Source: Halorhodospira neutriphila (GTDB lineage Bacteria > Pseudomonadota > Gammaproteobacteria > Nitrococcales > Halorhodospiraceae). Taken from it: a stretch of DNA of 47,240 bases. Positions 1-9,596 of the stretch are shown piece after piece. A model generated the notes under the pieces. That model saw nothing but the letters and a program-made list of their open reading frames with translations. It was not told the origin of the DNA and did not search any database. Where the stretch lies: NCBI RefSeq assembly GCF_016584055.1, contig NZ_NRSH01000002.1, positions 1-47,240 on the forward strand, in the 5' to 3' direction. How positions within the stretch are numbered: position 1 is the stretch's first letter; the number at the start of each line of letters is the position of its first letter. Both the position numbers and the translations under genes were made by a program.

Positions 1-2718
1 GCGGATCGGCCGCCCCTGCGCTAGCGGCCGCGGCGGCGGCTCGACGGCGACGGCCTGCGGCGCCGCCGCCGCGATCTCCCCCAGGCGGGCGCGCACCGTC
101 GCCGGCTCGAGCCACGCCGGCGGCCTCTTGTGGCCCAGCCACGCCTCGGCGCTCGCCCCGTCCCGGCCGTGCAGCAGCCAGGCCAGGGCGCTGTCGGCGG
201 CCTGGGTGGCCACCCCCCAGCTGGCGAAGCAGGCCTGCTCGGCGCGGGTCAGCGCCACGTAGAGCAGCCGCACCGCCTCCGCCTTGTGCTCGCGGACCGC
301 GCGGGCCGGGCCGTCGGCGGCGGCGCCGTAGTCGAGCCAGGCGTCGCCGTCGCCGTCGTGGAAGACGTAGGGCGGCTGGGCCGGGCTGCCGAGGGTACCG
401 AGGAAGGGGGCGAAGGGCACGAGGACGATGGGGTACTGCAGCCCCTTGACGCGGTGGACGGTGGTGATGCGCACCAGCGCCTCGTCGGACTCGAGGCGCA
501 GCTGCTCGGCCTCGCCCGCCTCGGCCCCGCCGCCCTCGTCGATCGCCCCCTGGAGGTGGCGGATCAACCCGTCGAGGCCGAAGGTCTCCGCCTCGGCCTC
601 CTGGAGCAGCTCGGCGAGCTGGAGGTAGTTGGTCAGCCGGCGCTCGCCGTCCTCGAGGCCGAGCAGCCGGGGGGCGGCCGCCTGCACGGCCCCCTCGAGC
701 AGGGCGAGGACCCCCGCGGCCCGCCAGCGCTCATGGGCGCGCTGGTAGCGCTCGAGCACCGCCTGCCAGGCGGCCTCGTCCTCGCCGAGGGCGATGAGGT
801 CGCCGAGCCGGTAGCCCTCCAGGGCCGTGGCCAGGGCGGCGCGGACCGCCGGCTCGTCGGCGGGCGCGGCGGCGGCCTGGAGCAGGCGCAGGACATCCTG
901 CGCCTCGGCGCTGGCGTAGACGCTGTCCTGGTGGAGGCAGACGGCGGGCACGCCGCGGCGGCTCAGCGCCGCCTGGACCCGGCTCGCCTGGCTGTTGGTG
1001 TTGACCAGCACGGCGATATCCGCCGGCGCCACCGGCCGCTCCGCAGCCTCCCCCTCCCCCCTCTGGCGGCGCAGCACCGCCGAGCCGTCGAGCAGGTGCT
1101 GGATCTGCGCCACCGCCGCCTCGAGGAGGCGCTCCTCGGCCTCCCCCTTGCCTAGCGCCGCGCCGTCCTCCCCCTCGAGGGGCCAGAGGGTCAGCGCCGG
1201 CCAGGGCTGCGCGGCGCCGCCGTCCGCCGGGCGGCGCAGGAGCGCGGCATCGCCGGCCGGGCGGCCGGCGCGCACCGGGTGCAGCTCGATGCCCGGGATC
1301 AGGAAGGCCTCCCGGCCGCCGGCGGCGAAGACGGCCTCCACGGCCCGGAGCAGCTCCGGGGTGGCGCGGAAGTTGGTCCCCAGGTGGTAGCGGCCGTGGG
1401 CGGCCGCGGCGGCCTTGAGGTAGGCGAAGACGTCGCCGCCGCGAAAGCCGTAGATCGCCTGCTTGGGGTCGCCGATCATCAGCAGCCCGCCGCCCTCGCG
1501 CCCGGCGTAGATGCGCCGGAGGATCTCGTACTGCAGCGGGTCGGTGTCCTGGAACTCGTCGACCAGCGCCCAGGGCCAGGTCTCGTGGAGCGAGGCGGCC
1601 AGGTGCTCGCCGTCGGGCTCGGCGGTGATGGCCGCGTGGAGGCCCTCGATCAGGTCGGCGAAGCTGAACTGCCGGCGCTCGCGCTTGCGCGCCAGGGCCT
1701 CGGCGCGGACCCGCGCCAGCGCCTCGCGGATGGCCGCCAGGCGCCCCAGCGGCTGCAGCTCGGCCAGCGCCTGGACCAGCGCCAGCTCCTGGGGCCGGCA
1801 CCACTGCTGGGCCGGCGCCTTCTTGAGGTGGCGGCGCGCGCCCGCGTCGCTGGCCAGGTCGGCGATCCAGCCGGGCAGCGCCGCGTGGCCCGCGGCGGTC
1901 CCGGCGAGGCCGTCGGCCAGGGCGCCGAGCAGGCCGGCCATGCCGCCGTGGCGGCGGCGGTCCTGGTCGAGCCCCTCGCCCTTGAGCAGCGCCCCCTCGG
2001 CCTCGGCGGCGAGGAGCAGGCGCTCGAGCTCGGCGCCCTCCTCCCGCCAGAGCGCCCGGGCGCGCTCGGCCCGCTCGGCGATATCCCCCGCCGGCGGGCC
2101 GGCGAGCCCGGCGTGGGGCTTGGCCAGCACCGGCCGGAGGGTCTCGTGCAGGGCACCGGGGCTGTCCCAGAGCTGGCGGAAGGCCTCGGCCTGGGCGGCG
2201 GGCTGGCCGATGACCTGGCTGCGCCAGTAGTCGGCGGCCGCCTCCCGGAAGAGCGGCTCGTCGTCGGCCTGCTCGCCGCGGTCGAAGGGCAGGCCGCCGT
2301 CGAAGGCGTTCTCGGCCGCCGCCTGCTGGGCGAAGCCGTGGATGGTGGTGATGGTCGCCTCGTCCATGCGCGCGGCGGCGTCGCGCAGGCGCTCGGCGAG
2401 CTGCGCCGGGCCCTCCGGCGAGGCCTCGAAGAGGGCCACGGCCGTGCGCTCCTCGGGGCGCTGGCAGGCCGGCCACGCCTGGGGCTCGGCGGCCAGGCGG
2501 GCCGCCTCCACCAGGCGGGTGCGGATGCGCTCGCGCAGCTCCTGGGTGGCGGCCCGGGTGAAGGTCATCACCAGGATCTGGTGGACGGCCAGGCGCCGCT
2601 CGACGAGCAGGCGCAGGTAGAGCCCGGCGAGGCTGAAGGTCTTGCCGGTGCCCGCGCTGGCCTCGATGAGCCGCAGGCCGTCGAGGGGCATGGACTCGAT
2701 CGCGAAGGGCTCGCTCAC
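1..2718 (-). CDS. recB: Exodeoxyribonuclease V subunit RecB (3' end cut by window edge)
   Basis: RecB is the 3'-5' helicase and nuclease subunit of RecBCD, which processes double-strand breaks. About 906 codons are visible, starting from a GTG whose GTGA overlaps the recC stop, so the two genes are translationally coupled. Residues 19-28 carry the UvrD-type Walker A motif (EASAGTGKT), followed by the MTFTRAA motif. Further on come the Walker B block VDEFQDTDPLQ (near 1530-1565), the GDPKQAIYGFRGG motif (near 1450-1490) and the late helicase motif VHRVKGLQYPIV (near 425-465). The helicase domains are therefore complete. The C-terminal nuclease domain of a usual ~1200-residue RecB lies beyond position 1, where recD would also be expected. 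Confidence 0.95.
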   Translation of the reverse strand, partial: MSEPFAIESMPLDGLRLIEASAGTGKTFSLAGLYLRLLVERRLAVHQILVMTFTRAATQELRERIRTRLVEAARLAAEPQAWPACQRPEERTAVALFEASPEGPAQLAERLRDAAARMDEATITTIHGFAQQAAAENAFDGGLPFDRGEQADDEPLFREAAADYWRSQVIGQPAAQAEAFRQLWDSPGALHETLRPVLAKPHAGLAGPPAGDIAERAERARALWREEGAELERLLLAAEAEGALLKGEGLDQDRRRHGGMAGLLGALADGLAGTAAGHAALPGWIADLASDAGARRHLKKAPAQQWCRPQELALVQALAELQPLGRLAAIREALARVRAEALARKRERRQFSFADLIEGLHAAITAEPDGEHLAASLHETWPWALVDEFQDTDPLQYEILRRIYAGREGGGLLMIGDPKQAIYGFRGGDVFAYLKAAAAAHGRYHLGTNFRATPELLRAVEAVFAAGGREAFLIPGIELHPVRAGRPAGDAALLRRPADGGAAQPWPALTLWPLEGEDGAALGKGEAEERLLEAAVAQIQHLLDGSAVLRRQRGEGEAAERPVAPADIAVLVNTNSQASRVQAALSRRGVPAVCLHQDSVYASAEAQDVLRLLQAAAAPADEPAVRAALATALEGYRLGDLIALGEDEAAWQAVLERYQRAHERWRAAGVLALLEGAVQAAAPRLLGLEDGERRLTNYLQLAELLQEAEAETFGLDGLIRHLQGAIDEGGGAEAGEAEQLRLESDEALVRITTVHRVKGLQYPIVLVPFAPFLGTLGSPAQPPYVFHDGDGDAWLDYGAAADGPARAVREHKAEAVRLLYVALTRAEQACFASWGVATQAADSALAWLLHGRDGASAEAWLGHKRPPAWLEPATVRARLGEIAAAAPQAVAVEPPPRPLAQGRPIR

Positions 2719-5700
2719 GCCGCCTCCTCCGCCCGCAGGTGGGCCACCAGCGGCCCGCAGACCGCCTCGGCGATGCGGCAGAAGTCGCTCGTCGCCGGGT
2801 CCTCGCCCAGGTAGGCCGGCGGCGGCGCCGCCAGCCGGAAGTACGGGTCGGCCCGCCACTCCCAGGCCGGCCGCCACGTGTTGCTGAGGTAGCCGTTGCG
2901 GCTGCGCAGGGCCGCCGCCGCGTCCTTGGGCCGGCGGCTGGCGGCGGGGTCCTGGTCCACCTGGTAGTCCACGCCGAGGCTGGGCAGGAAGGGCAGCGGC
3001 CGGCGCTGCGCCTCGCGGTAGACGCCGACGAGGGCGTCGAGCCACGCCGCGGCGTCCGCCGCCGGGACCTCGGCCCGGCGCTGCTCCAGCGCGCCCTCCC
3101 GGTCGACGCCGGCGCAGCGCAGCCGCCCGCCGCCGCGCGCGGCGACCACGGCGAGGTAGTCGACCCAGTCGCGCAGCAGGCGCCGGCCGTGGAGGCGGCC
3201 GGGGTGGACCCGGCACAGCCCCGGCTCGCCGACGTCGCCGAGGCGCCCGATCAGCCGCGCGCCGCTGGGCAGGCGGCAGTCGATGGCCAGCGGCCCGGCG
3301 GCGGCGATCTCCGGCTGCCACGCCTGCCAGAGCGGCAGCAGCGGGCGGAGCTGCTCGAGCAGCCCCTGGTACGCCCCCTGGTCCAGCGGCGGCGGCGGCA
3401 GGACCCCGCGGGCCTGCAGGAGCGGGTCCGGCTGCGCCGGCGGCTCGGCCTGCGGCTCGCGCAGCGCCTCGAGCAGCTCGGCGCGCAGGCCGTAGCCGGC
3501 CAGCCCGTCGAGGCTGAGCGGCTCCTCGTCGGCCGGCGCGTCGGCGGCGCCCTCCAGCTCCAGGCCCAGCCGCTCGCGGAAGAACCACCGCGCCGGCGCC
3601 TCCAGGACCCGCTGCAGCGCCGCCAGCTCCACCGCCGGCTCGGCCTCCGGCTCGCCGAGGGCGCTGCCGTCGAGGAAGGCCGGCGCCGCGGCGCGCTCGC
3701 CGCGCAGGGCCTGGGTCCCGGCGTGCCACTGGGCGTCGAAGGTGAGCACCCGCGGGGCGTCGCTGCGGAAGTGGCGCTCGCTGAACGGCTGCATGGGCTG
3801 GCGGACCACCACCCGGGCGGCGGCCTCGGCGCGGCTGACCTCGGGGAAGTGGAAGCGGTGCAGGAAGTCGAGGAGCTCGCCGACCACCGGCGAGGGCTCG
3901 AGGGCCTCGCCGGAGCGCACGTCCTGGCCCGTATAGCTGAGGTAGAGCCAGTCCCGGGCGGCCATGAGCGACTGCAGGAAGAGCAGCCGGTCGTCGTCCC
4001 GGGCGCTGCGGTCGCCGAGGCGCGGCGAGCGGCGCAGGATGTTGAAGGCGCGGTTGCGGTCCTGGCGCGGGAAGGCGCCGTCGTCCAAGCCGAGCAGCGC
4101 CACCATCCGGAACGGCAGCGCCCGCAGCGGCATCAGCCCGCAGAAGGTGATCCCGCCGCCGAGGAAGGGCTGGCGCTCGCCGCCGTCGTCGAGCTCGGCG
4201 CGGACGATCTCGCGCACCGCCTCCCAGCCCAGCGGCTCGTCGCCGAGGCTCTGCGCGGCGCCGCCGAGCACGCCGACGGCCTCGCGCACCGCGGCCAGCG
4301 CGGCCTGCTCGTCGCCGTCCTCCGGGTCGAGCTCGAACAGGGCCTCGAGCCAGCCGTTGAGCCGCTCCTGCCACTGCGCCGCCGGCACCGGCCGCTCCAT
4401 GGCGTCGCGCATCTCGCGCAGGCGCTCGACGAGGACGTAGAGCCGGCCGAGGTGCTCGGTGGCGCCGCCCTCCAGGTCCGACCACGGGGCGACGCCGTCG
4501 ACGAGGGCCTGCTCGTCGGCCTGGGCGATGCCGGCGAGCAGCCGGTCGAGGCCGAAGGCCCAGGTGTGCTGCGACCAGTCGCCGGCGCCGAGGCGCCGGC
4601 GGGTCTCGGCGTCGAGCCCCCAGCGCACGCCGGCGGCCTGGGTCCAGGCGCGCAGCTCGGCCAGGGCCGCCTCGTCGAGGCCGTAGCGGCGCATCACCGC
4701 CGGCACCCCGGCGAGGGCGAGGACCTCGCTGGCGCTCCAGCGCGACAGGGGAAGATCGAGCAGCTGCGCGAAGGTCATCGCCAGCGGGTGGACGCTGCGG
4801 CGCGGCTGGTCGGAGACCGTGTACGGCAGCCGCTGCGCGGCGCCGCGGTCGCCGAAGACGCTGTGGATGGCCGGCGCGTAGCGGGCGACGTCGGGGAGCA
4901 TGACCACGATCTCCCGCGGCTGCAGGGTCTCGTCGCGGCTCATGCGATCGAGGATCTGCTCGCGCAGGACCTGCACCTCGCGCAGCGGGCCGTGGCAGGC
5001 GTGGATCTCCAGCGAGGTGTCCCCCGCCGCCACGCCGGTCGCGGCGGGCCGGGCGTCCATGCGGATGATCCCCGACTGGACGCGGTGGAGGAGCGAGCCG
5101 TCGCCGGGCGGCTCGTAGGCGAGCGCCTCGCCGAGCTCCGGCTCCTGGATGGCGGAGAGCTCGTCGGCGTAGAGCACGCGCAGGAAGTCCCGCGCCGAGT
5201 GGCCGAGGCTGGCGAGCAGGGGGTGGCCCTCGGCGACGCCCGCCTCCCCCGGCGGGGCGCCGGCGGCCTCGGCGTCGTAGAGCCGGACGGGGCGGCGCTC
5301 GATATCCCCCCAGTAGACGTCGCTGGGGTTGGTGACCAGGTAGTGGACGTCGACGTCGCGGCCGATGCCGTAGAGCAGCCGCAGGTAGTCCGGCGGCAGG
5401 TTGACGAGGCCGAAGCAGTAGACGGCGGACGGCCAGTGGCTGCGCTCGAGGGGGCCGCCGGCCTCCACGGCCTCGAGGAGCTCGGTGAGCAGCCGCGCCC
5501 GGTGGCGGCGGCCGAGGCGCGCCACCAGCGCCCGCCAGACCGGCGCCTGCCACTCGTCGGGGCTGGCGGCGCGCTCCTCGCCGGCCTCCCAGGCGAAGAG
5601 CATATCGCGGCGGTAGATCAGGTACTGGTCGAAGACGTCGGCGAGCTGCTCGGCGAGCTGCAGCCGGCGCAGCTCCCGCGGCCGCTCGCTGAGGTACTGC

Positions 5701-6050
5701 GCCACGCGGGGCTGCTCGGCGCCGAGGCGCGGCAGCAGCGCGTAGAGGTGCCAGCGCAGGTTCTCGCGCTCGAAGGCCGAGCTGTCCGGCGTCCCCCCCT
5801 CCCCCTCGCCGCGGTCGACGGCTAGGCTGGTGCTGAGCAGCCACCAGATGAACTTCGCCGGCAGCGGCAGCGCCAGGTTGGCGGCCACGCCCTCGGCCTC
5901 GGCGAGCTGCATCTGCAGCCACCGCCCGACGCTGCGGTTGGGGACGAGGACCGTATCCGGGCGCAGGGGGTCGCCGGCCCGGCGCTCGCGCAGGGCCGCG
6001 AGCAGCTCGGCGAGGCGCGTCGGATCGTGGTGGTGGTAGAGGTAGAACAT
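2715..6050 (-). CDS. recC: Exodeoxyribonuclease V subunit RecC
   Basis: RecC is the Chi-recognition and scaffold subunit of RecBCD. The protein is 1111 residues, close to the E. coli length. It starts at the ATG of MFYLYHHHDPTRL; a GTG 27 bases upstream is in frame but less family-like. The N-terminal half holds the inactive helicase-like domain (VPNRSVGRWLQMQLAE near residues 45-60). The block reading LLFLQSLMAARDWLYLSY near residue 700 is typical of RecC. Its stop overlaps the GTG start of recB. It is transcribed divergently from the dehydrogenase at 6158, so the promoter should lie in the 107-bp gap. Nothing looks truncated. Confidence 0.95.
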   Translation of the reverse strand: MFYLYHHHDPTRLAELLAALRERRAGDPLRPDTVLVPNRSVGRWLQMQLAEAEGVAANLALPLPAKFIWWLLSTSLAVDRGEGEGGTPDSSAFERENLRWHLYALLPRLGAEQPRVAQYLSERPRELRRLQLAEQLADVFDQYLIYRRDMLFAWEAGEERAASPDEWQAPVWRALVARLGRRHRARLLTELLEAVEAGGPLERSHWPSAVYCFGLVNLPPDYLRLLYGIGRDVDVHYLVTNPSDVYWGDIERRPVRLYDAEAAGAPPGEAGVAEGHPLLASLGHSARDFLRVLYADELSAIQEPELGEALAYEPPGDGSLLHRVQSGIIRMDARPAATGVAAGDTSLEIHACHGPLREVQVLREQILDRMSRDETLQPREIVVMLPDVARYAPAIHSVFGDRGAAQRLPYTVSDQPRRSVHPLAMTFAQLLDLPLSRWSASEVLALAGVPAVMRRYGLDEAALAELRAWTQAAGVRWGLDAETRRRLGAGDWSQHTWAFGLDRLLAGIAQADEQALVDGVAPWSDLEGGATEHLGRLYVLVERLREMRDAMERPVPAAQWQERLNGWLEALFELDPEDGDEQAALAAVREAVGVLGGAAQSLGDEPLGWEAVREIVRAELDDGGERQPFLGGGITFCGLMPLRALPFRMVALLGLDDGAFPRQDRNRAFNILRRSPRLGDRSARDDDRLLFLQSLMAARDWLYLSYTGQDVRSGEALEPSPVVGELLDFLHRFHFPEVSRAEAAARVVVRQPMQPFSERHFRSDAPRVLTFDAQWHAGTQALRGERAAAPAFLDGSALGEPEAEPAVELAALQRVLEAPARWFFRERLGLELEGAADAPADEEPLSLDGLAGYGLRAELLEALREPQAEPPAQPDPLLQARGVLPPPPLDQGAYQGLLEQLRPLLPLWQAWQPEIAAAGPLAIDCRLPSGARLIGRLGDVGEPGLCRVHPGRLHGRRLLRDWVDYLAVVAARGGGRLRCAGVDREGALEQRRAEVPAADAAAWLDALVGVYREAQRRPLPFLPSLGVDYQVDQDPAASRRPKDAAAALRSRNGYLSNTWRPAWEWRADPYFRLAAPPPAYLGEDPATSDFCRIAEAVCGPLVAHLRAEEAA

Positions 6051-6157
6051 GGGCGGGGCGGTTCCTTGCCGGCGCACGCTCAGGCTAGCGGGCCGCGGCG
6101 CTCAGCGAAAGCCGGGCGGGGCCGTCCCACCCCCATCCCGCGTGACAGGAGGCACCC

Positions 6158-6901
6158 ATGCCCGATACGCCCGTGGCCTTGATCACCGGCGCCGCCCGCG
6201 GCATCGGCCTCGGCATCGCCGAGCGCCTCGCCGCGGACGGCTGGCAGGTGATCGCCGCCGATCTCGCCGGCGCCGGCGCGGCCGCCGAGGCCCTCGGGCC
6301 GGGCGCCGCCGGCCTCGAGCTGGACGTCCGCGACGAGGCGCAGGCCCGGGCGGCCCTGGCCGGCATCGAGCGGGAGCGCGGCCGGCTCGACGCCCTGGTC
6401 AACAACGCCGGGGTCAGCGACCCGGCCTCCGGCCCGCTCGAGGCCCTCGAGCTGGCCGACTGGCACCGCTGGCTGGAGACCAACCTCACCGGCGCCTTCC
6501 TGCTGTGCAAGCACGCCCTGCCGCTGCTGCGCCGCCAGGGCGGCGCCGTCGTCAACATCGGCTCCACCCGGGCGCTGCAGTCCGAGCCGCACACCGAGGC
6601 CTACGCCGCGAGCAAGGGCGGCCTCGAGGCCTTCACCCACGCCCTGGCAGTCAGCGCCGGCCCCGAGGTGCGGGTCAACTGCATCCACCCCGGCTGGATC
6701 GACAGCCGCGGCGCGGCCGAGCGGCGCGCCGAGCCGCTCAGCGCCGCCGACCACGCCCAGCACCCCGCCGGGCGCGTCGGCACGCCGGCGGACGTCGCCG
6801 CCCTCGCCGCCTTCCTCCTCGGCCCTGAGGCAGGCTTCATCACCGGGCAGGCGTGGGCGGTGGACGGCGGCATGACGCGCCGGATGCTGTACACCGACTA
6901 G
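6158..6901 (+). CDS. Short-chain dehydrogenase/reductase (SDR family)
   Basis: A 247-residue classical SDR oxidoreductase. The Rossmann cofactor loop TGAARGIG is at residues 10-17 and the structural NNAG motif is near residue 82. The active site has Ser in GSTRALQ and the Tyr-x3-Lys pair in YAASK near residues 148-152. The C-terminal stretch GPEAGFITGQAWAVDGG is the usual SDR end. An aspartate after the second beta strand (AADLAG) suggests NAD(H) preference. A good ribosome-binding site (GACAGGAGG) precedes the ATG. The substrate cannot be inferred: it stands alone between divergent recC and co-directional cysK. Confidence 0.88.
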   Translation: MPDTPVALITGAARGIGLGIAERLAADGWQVIAADLAGAGAAAEALGPGAAGLELDVRDEAQARAALAGIERERGRLDALVNNAGVSDPASGPLEALELADWHRWLETNLTGAFLLCKHALPLLRRQGGAVVNIGSTRALQSEPHTEAYAASKGGLEAFTHALAVSAGPEVRVNCIHPGWIDSRGAAERRAEPLSAADHAQHPAGRVGTPADVAALAAFLLGPEAGFITGQAWAVDGGMTRRMLYTD

Positions 6902-6930
6902 GAGGCCGCCCTCCGCCCGAGCCGGCGTAC

Positions 6931-6953
6931 GCGGCCCTTGCGCCGCGGGCCGC
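6931..6953 (+). terminator. Possible hairpin terminator after the SDR gene
   Basis: A 7-bp GC-only stem (GCGGCCC / GGGCCGC) with a 9-base loop lies 30 bases after the SDR stop and before cysK. There is no T-tract, so it may be only a folded spacer in a GC-rich genome. Confidence 0.3.
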
Positions 6954-7007
6954 TCCCGGCGGATCCTGGAGTGACATTCCGCAATCCGGTAACGCAGGAG
7001 TCCCGAG

Positions 7008-7973
7008 ATGACCGCCCCCACCCAAGGCCCGCGCCTGCTCCACGGCCGCACCTACGACAGCGTCATCGAGACCACCTACAACACCCCGCTGGTGCGGCTG
7101 AACCGCCTCGCGCCGGCCGGGGCGACGGTGCTGATGAAGCTGGAGTTCTTCAACCCGCTGGCCAGCGTCAAGGACCGCATCGGCCGGGCGATGATCGAGG
7201 CGGCGGAGGAGGCGGGCACCATCGGCCCGGACACCCACATCATCGAGCCGACCAGCGGCAACACGGGCATCGCCCTGGCCTTCGTCTGCGCCGCCAAGGG
7301 GTACCGGCTCACCCTCACCATGCCGGAGTCGATGAGCCTGGAGCGGCGGGCGCTGCTGCGGGCCCTGGGGGCCGAGCTGGCCCTGACCCCCGCGGACCAG
7401 GCCATGAGGGGGGCGATCAGCAAGGCCGAGGAGCTGGTCGCCGCCGCCGGCAACGCCTGGATGCCGCAGCAGTTCGAGAACCCGGCCAACCCCGACGTCC
7501 ACTACCGGAGCACCGGCCCCGAGATCTGGAACGACACCGAGGGCGGCGCCGACATGCTCGTCGCCGGCGTCGGCACCGGCGGGACGCTCACCGGGATCAC
7601 CCGCTACTTCAAGGAGCGCAGGGATGACTTCCAGGCGATCGCCGTCGAGCCGGCGGCCTCGCCCGTGCTCACCGGCGGCAGCCCCGGCCCCCACAAGATC
7701 CAGGGCATCGGGGCCGGCTTCGTCCCCAAGAACCTCGACACCCAGCTCCTCGACGGCGTGGAGCAGGTGGACAACGAGACCGCCTTCGAGTGGGCCCGGC
7801 GCCTCGGCCAGGAGGAGGGGATCCTCGGCGGCATCTCCAGCGGGGCGAACGTCTGCGCCGCCTGCCGCCTGGCGGAGCGCCCGGAGAGCCGCGGCAAGAC
7901 CATCGTCACCGTGGCCTCGAGCTTCGGCGAGCGCTACCTCTCGACGCCGATGTTCGACGGGCTGCGGGACTGA
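7008..7973 (+). CDS. cysK: Cysteine synthase A (O-acetylserine sulfhydrylase)
   Basis: A pyridoxal-phosphate enzyme that makes L-cysteine from O-acetylserine and sulfide in the cytoplasm. The 321-residue protein shows the PLP lysine in [10 protein letters not shown] (about residue 55), the substrate loop TSGNTGI (about 82-88), the phosphate-binding loop GTGGTLTG and the C-terminal ISSGAN block. GGAG eight bases before the ATG supports the start. CysK is favoured over CysM by the length and the [12 protein letters not shown] end. The 3' end overlaps antisense the last codons of the EamA-type transporter on the other strand. Confidence 0.93.
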   Translation: MTAPTQGPRLLHGRTYDSVIETTYNTPLVRLNRLAPAGATVLMKLEFFNPLASVKDRIGRAMIEAAEEAGTIGPDTHIIEPTSGNTGIALAFVCAAKGYRLTLTMPESMSLERRALLRALGAELALTPADQAMRGAISKAEELVAAAGNAWMPQQFENPANPDVHYRSTGPEIWNDTEGGADMLVAGVGTGGTLTGITRYFKERRDDFQAIAVEPAASPVLTGGSPGPHKIQGIGAGFVPKNLDTQLLDGVEQVDNETAFEWARRLGQEEGILGGISSGANVCAACRLAERPESRGKTIVTVASSFGERYLSTPMFDGLRD

Positions 7974-8641
7974 GCCGGGAGCCCTAGCCCAGCCGGCTGC
8001 CCGGTCAGCAGGTACAGCCCGAGCGCCAGCAGGGCGGCCTGGCCGAAGAGGCGGGTGTAGCCGCGGAACGGGATGGTCCCCGCCTGGCGCAGGTAGACCG
8101 AGAAGAGCGCCCAGGCGCCGCCGCTGAGCAGGCCGAGGCCGTAGGCGGGCAGCGGCGTCTCGGCGCCGCCGCCGTCGCCGGCGACCAGCGGGGCCACGCC
8201 GGCGAAGGCGATCGCCATGCCGAGCAGCACCCGCAGCCGCACGCCGCGCCCGGCGAGCCAGTTCGCCCCCACGACGAAGACCACCGGCCAGAGGTAGGTG
8301 ACCAGCGCGATCCGGGCCGGATCGCCCCAGGCCAGGGCGGCGAAGTAGCAGTAGAGCGCCGCGACGAGGCCCCCCACCCCGCCGATCCAGTAGGCCAGGC
8401 TCGAGTCGTGCCAGGGACCTCGGGGCTCGCGCGCCAGAACCGCTGAGATCCGGGCCACGCCAGCGGCGGCGGCCAGCGCCACGACGGCTGTCATCATCGC
8501 CGGCAGATCAGTTAGTTGGCGCATAAGCGGCAGGCTCCCCCAGAGACTGACTGTAAAAACGCCTGCCACAAGCCCCGAAAGCACTGCACGATCGAGCAAC
8601 TCCACGCCTCCCTTAGTTCGTCGTAAGCCTTTTGCTGCCAA
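7934..8641 (-). CDS. EamA/DMT-family transporter, C-terminally shortened
   Basis: A membrane protein of up to 235 residues with about eight hydrophobic segments. The EamA signature regions are visible, for example [16 protein letters not shown] and [12 protein letters not shown]. Family members usually have ten helices and about 290 residues. Here the last transmembrane pair is missing and the final ~12 residues are read antisense to the end of cysK. This looks like a deletion joining the gene to cysK, so it may be non-functional. The start is uncertain: TTG at 8641 gives the complete first helix, while an internal ATG at 8524 would lose it. It is divergent from the LysR gene at 8726, its probable regulator. 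The 5' 200 bases are less GC-rich than the surroundings. Confidence 0.7.
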   Translation of the reverse strand: MAAKGLRRTKGGVELLDRAVLSGLVAGVFTVSLWGSLPLMRQLTDLPAMMTAVVALAAAAGVARISAVLAREPRGPWHDSSLAYWIGGVGGLVAALYCYFAALAWGDPARIALVTYLWPVVFVVGANWLAGRGVRLRVLLGMAIAFAGVAPLVAGDGGGAETPLPAYGLGLLSGGAWALFSVYLRQAGTIPFRGYTRLFGQAALLALGLYLLTGQPAGLGLPAQSRSPSNIGVER

Positions 8642-8725
8642 CGTTGTGCAATGCGTAATATAGGGATCGACAAGCGATTCTTGAAACGAATCTTTACGAT
8701 CAACCCATCACGGAATCCGATCGCC

Positions 8726-9595
8726 ATGGAGCAGCGCCCGCTCGACCTGACCCTGCTGCGGACCTTCGTGACGGTGGTGGACAGCGGCGGCTTCACCGCC
8801 GCCGGCGACGCCCTGCACCTCGCCCAATCGACGGTCAGCGCCCACCTCGCCCGCCTCGAGGAGGCGGTCGGCCAGCAGCTGCTACGCCGCGACCGGCGCC
8901 GCCTCGCCACGACGACCAAGGGGGAGCGGCTCCTCGTCCACGCCCGGCGCATGCTGCGCCAGAACGCCCTGGCCTGGCAGGAGCTGCAGGAGGAGCGGCT
9001 GGCGGGGAAGGTCCGCCTAGGGGTGCCCGACGACTACGTGGGGTTCCTGCCCGAGAGCCTGAGCGAGTTCGAGGGCCGCTACCCGGGCATCGAGCTGGAG
9101 GTCACCTGCGGGCTGAGCGTGGACCTGGTCGAGCGGGTCCAGGCCGGGCAGCTCGACCTGGCCGTGGTCACCCGGCAGCCGAAGAGCCCGGGCGGGGAGG
9201 CGCTGCGCCGCGAGCCCCTGGTCTGGGTGGGCGCCGCCGATCACGCCGCCGAGGAGCGCGACCCGCTGCCCCTCGCCCTCTCGCGGGCGGGCATCTGCGT
9301 CTTCCGGGAGCGGGCGCTCGCCGCCCTGGAGGCCACGGGGCAGCAGTGGCGCATCGCCTACACCAGCACCAGCCTCTCGGGGCTGCAGGCGGCGGTGCGC
9401 GCGGGGCTGGCGATCACCGTGCTCACCCCGTCGATGCTCGAGCCGGGGCTGCGCACCCTCGGCACGGAGCAGGGCCTGCCGGAGCTGCCCGGCGTGGAGC
9501 TGGCCCTGCACCGCAGCCCCGGGCGGCCCAGCGAGCCGGCCCGGCAGCTGTTCGCCACGCTCCAGGAGCGCCTGGGGAATATCAGCGCCTCTTAG
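8726..9595 (+). CDS. LysR-family transcriptional regulator
   Basis: A 289-residue LysR-type regulator. The N-terminal winged helix-turn-helix spans about residues 5-64 (LLRTFVTVVDSGGFTAAGDA, then QSTVSAHLARLE). It is followed by a periplasmic-binding-like effector domain starting around KVRLGVPDDYVG. The ATG at 8726 is chosen because family members begin just before the LDLTLLRTF block; an in-frame ATG at 8651 would add 25 atypical residues. LysR proteins usually control a divergent neighbour, here the shortened EamA transporter across an 84-bp gap. It converges with the Phd-like gene, with a single base between stops. Confidence 0.9.
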   Translation: MEQRPLDLTLLRTFVTVVDSGGFTAAGDALHLAQSTVSAHLARLEEAVGQQLLRRDRRRLATTTKGERLLVHARRMLRQNALAWQELQEERLAGKVRLGVPDDYVGFLPESLSEFEGRYPGIELEVTCGLSVDLVERVQAGQLDLAVVTRQPKSPGGEALRREPLVWVGAADHAAEERDPLPLALSRAGICVFRERALAALEATGQQWRIAYTSTSLSGLQAAVRAGLAITVLTPSMLEPGLRTLGTEQGLPELPGVELALHRSPGRPSEPARQLFATLQERLGNISAS

Positions 9596-9596
9596 G

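Noticed and set aside
2739-5825. Plus-strand open frame of ~1000 codons antisense to recC.
   Set aside because: It is a codon-bias shadow: composition is Arg/Ala/Gly/Gln-rich without family motifs, while the minus strand encodes a clear RecC.
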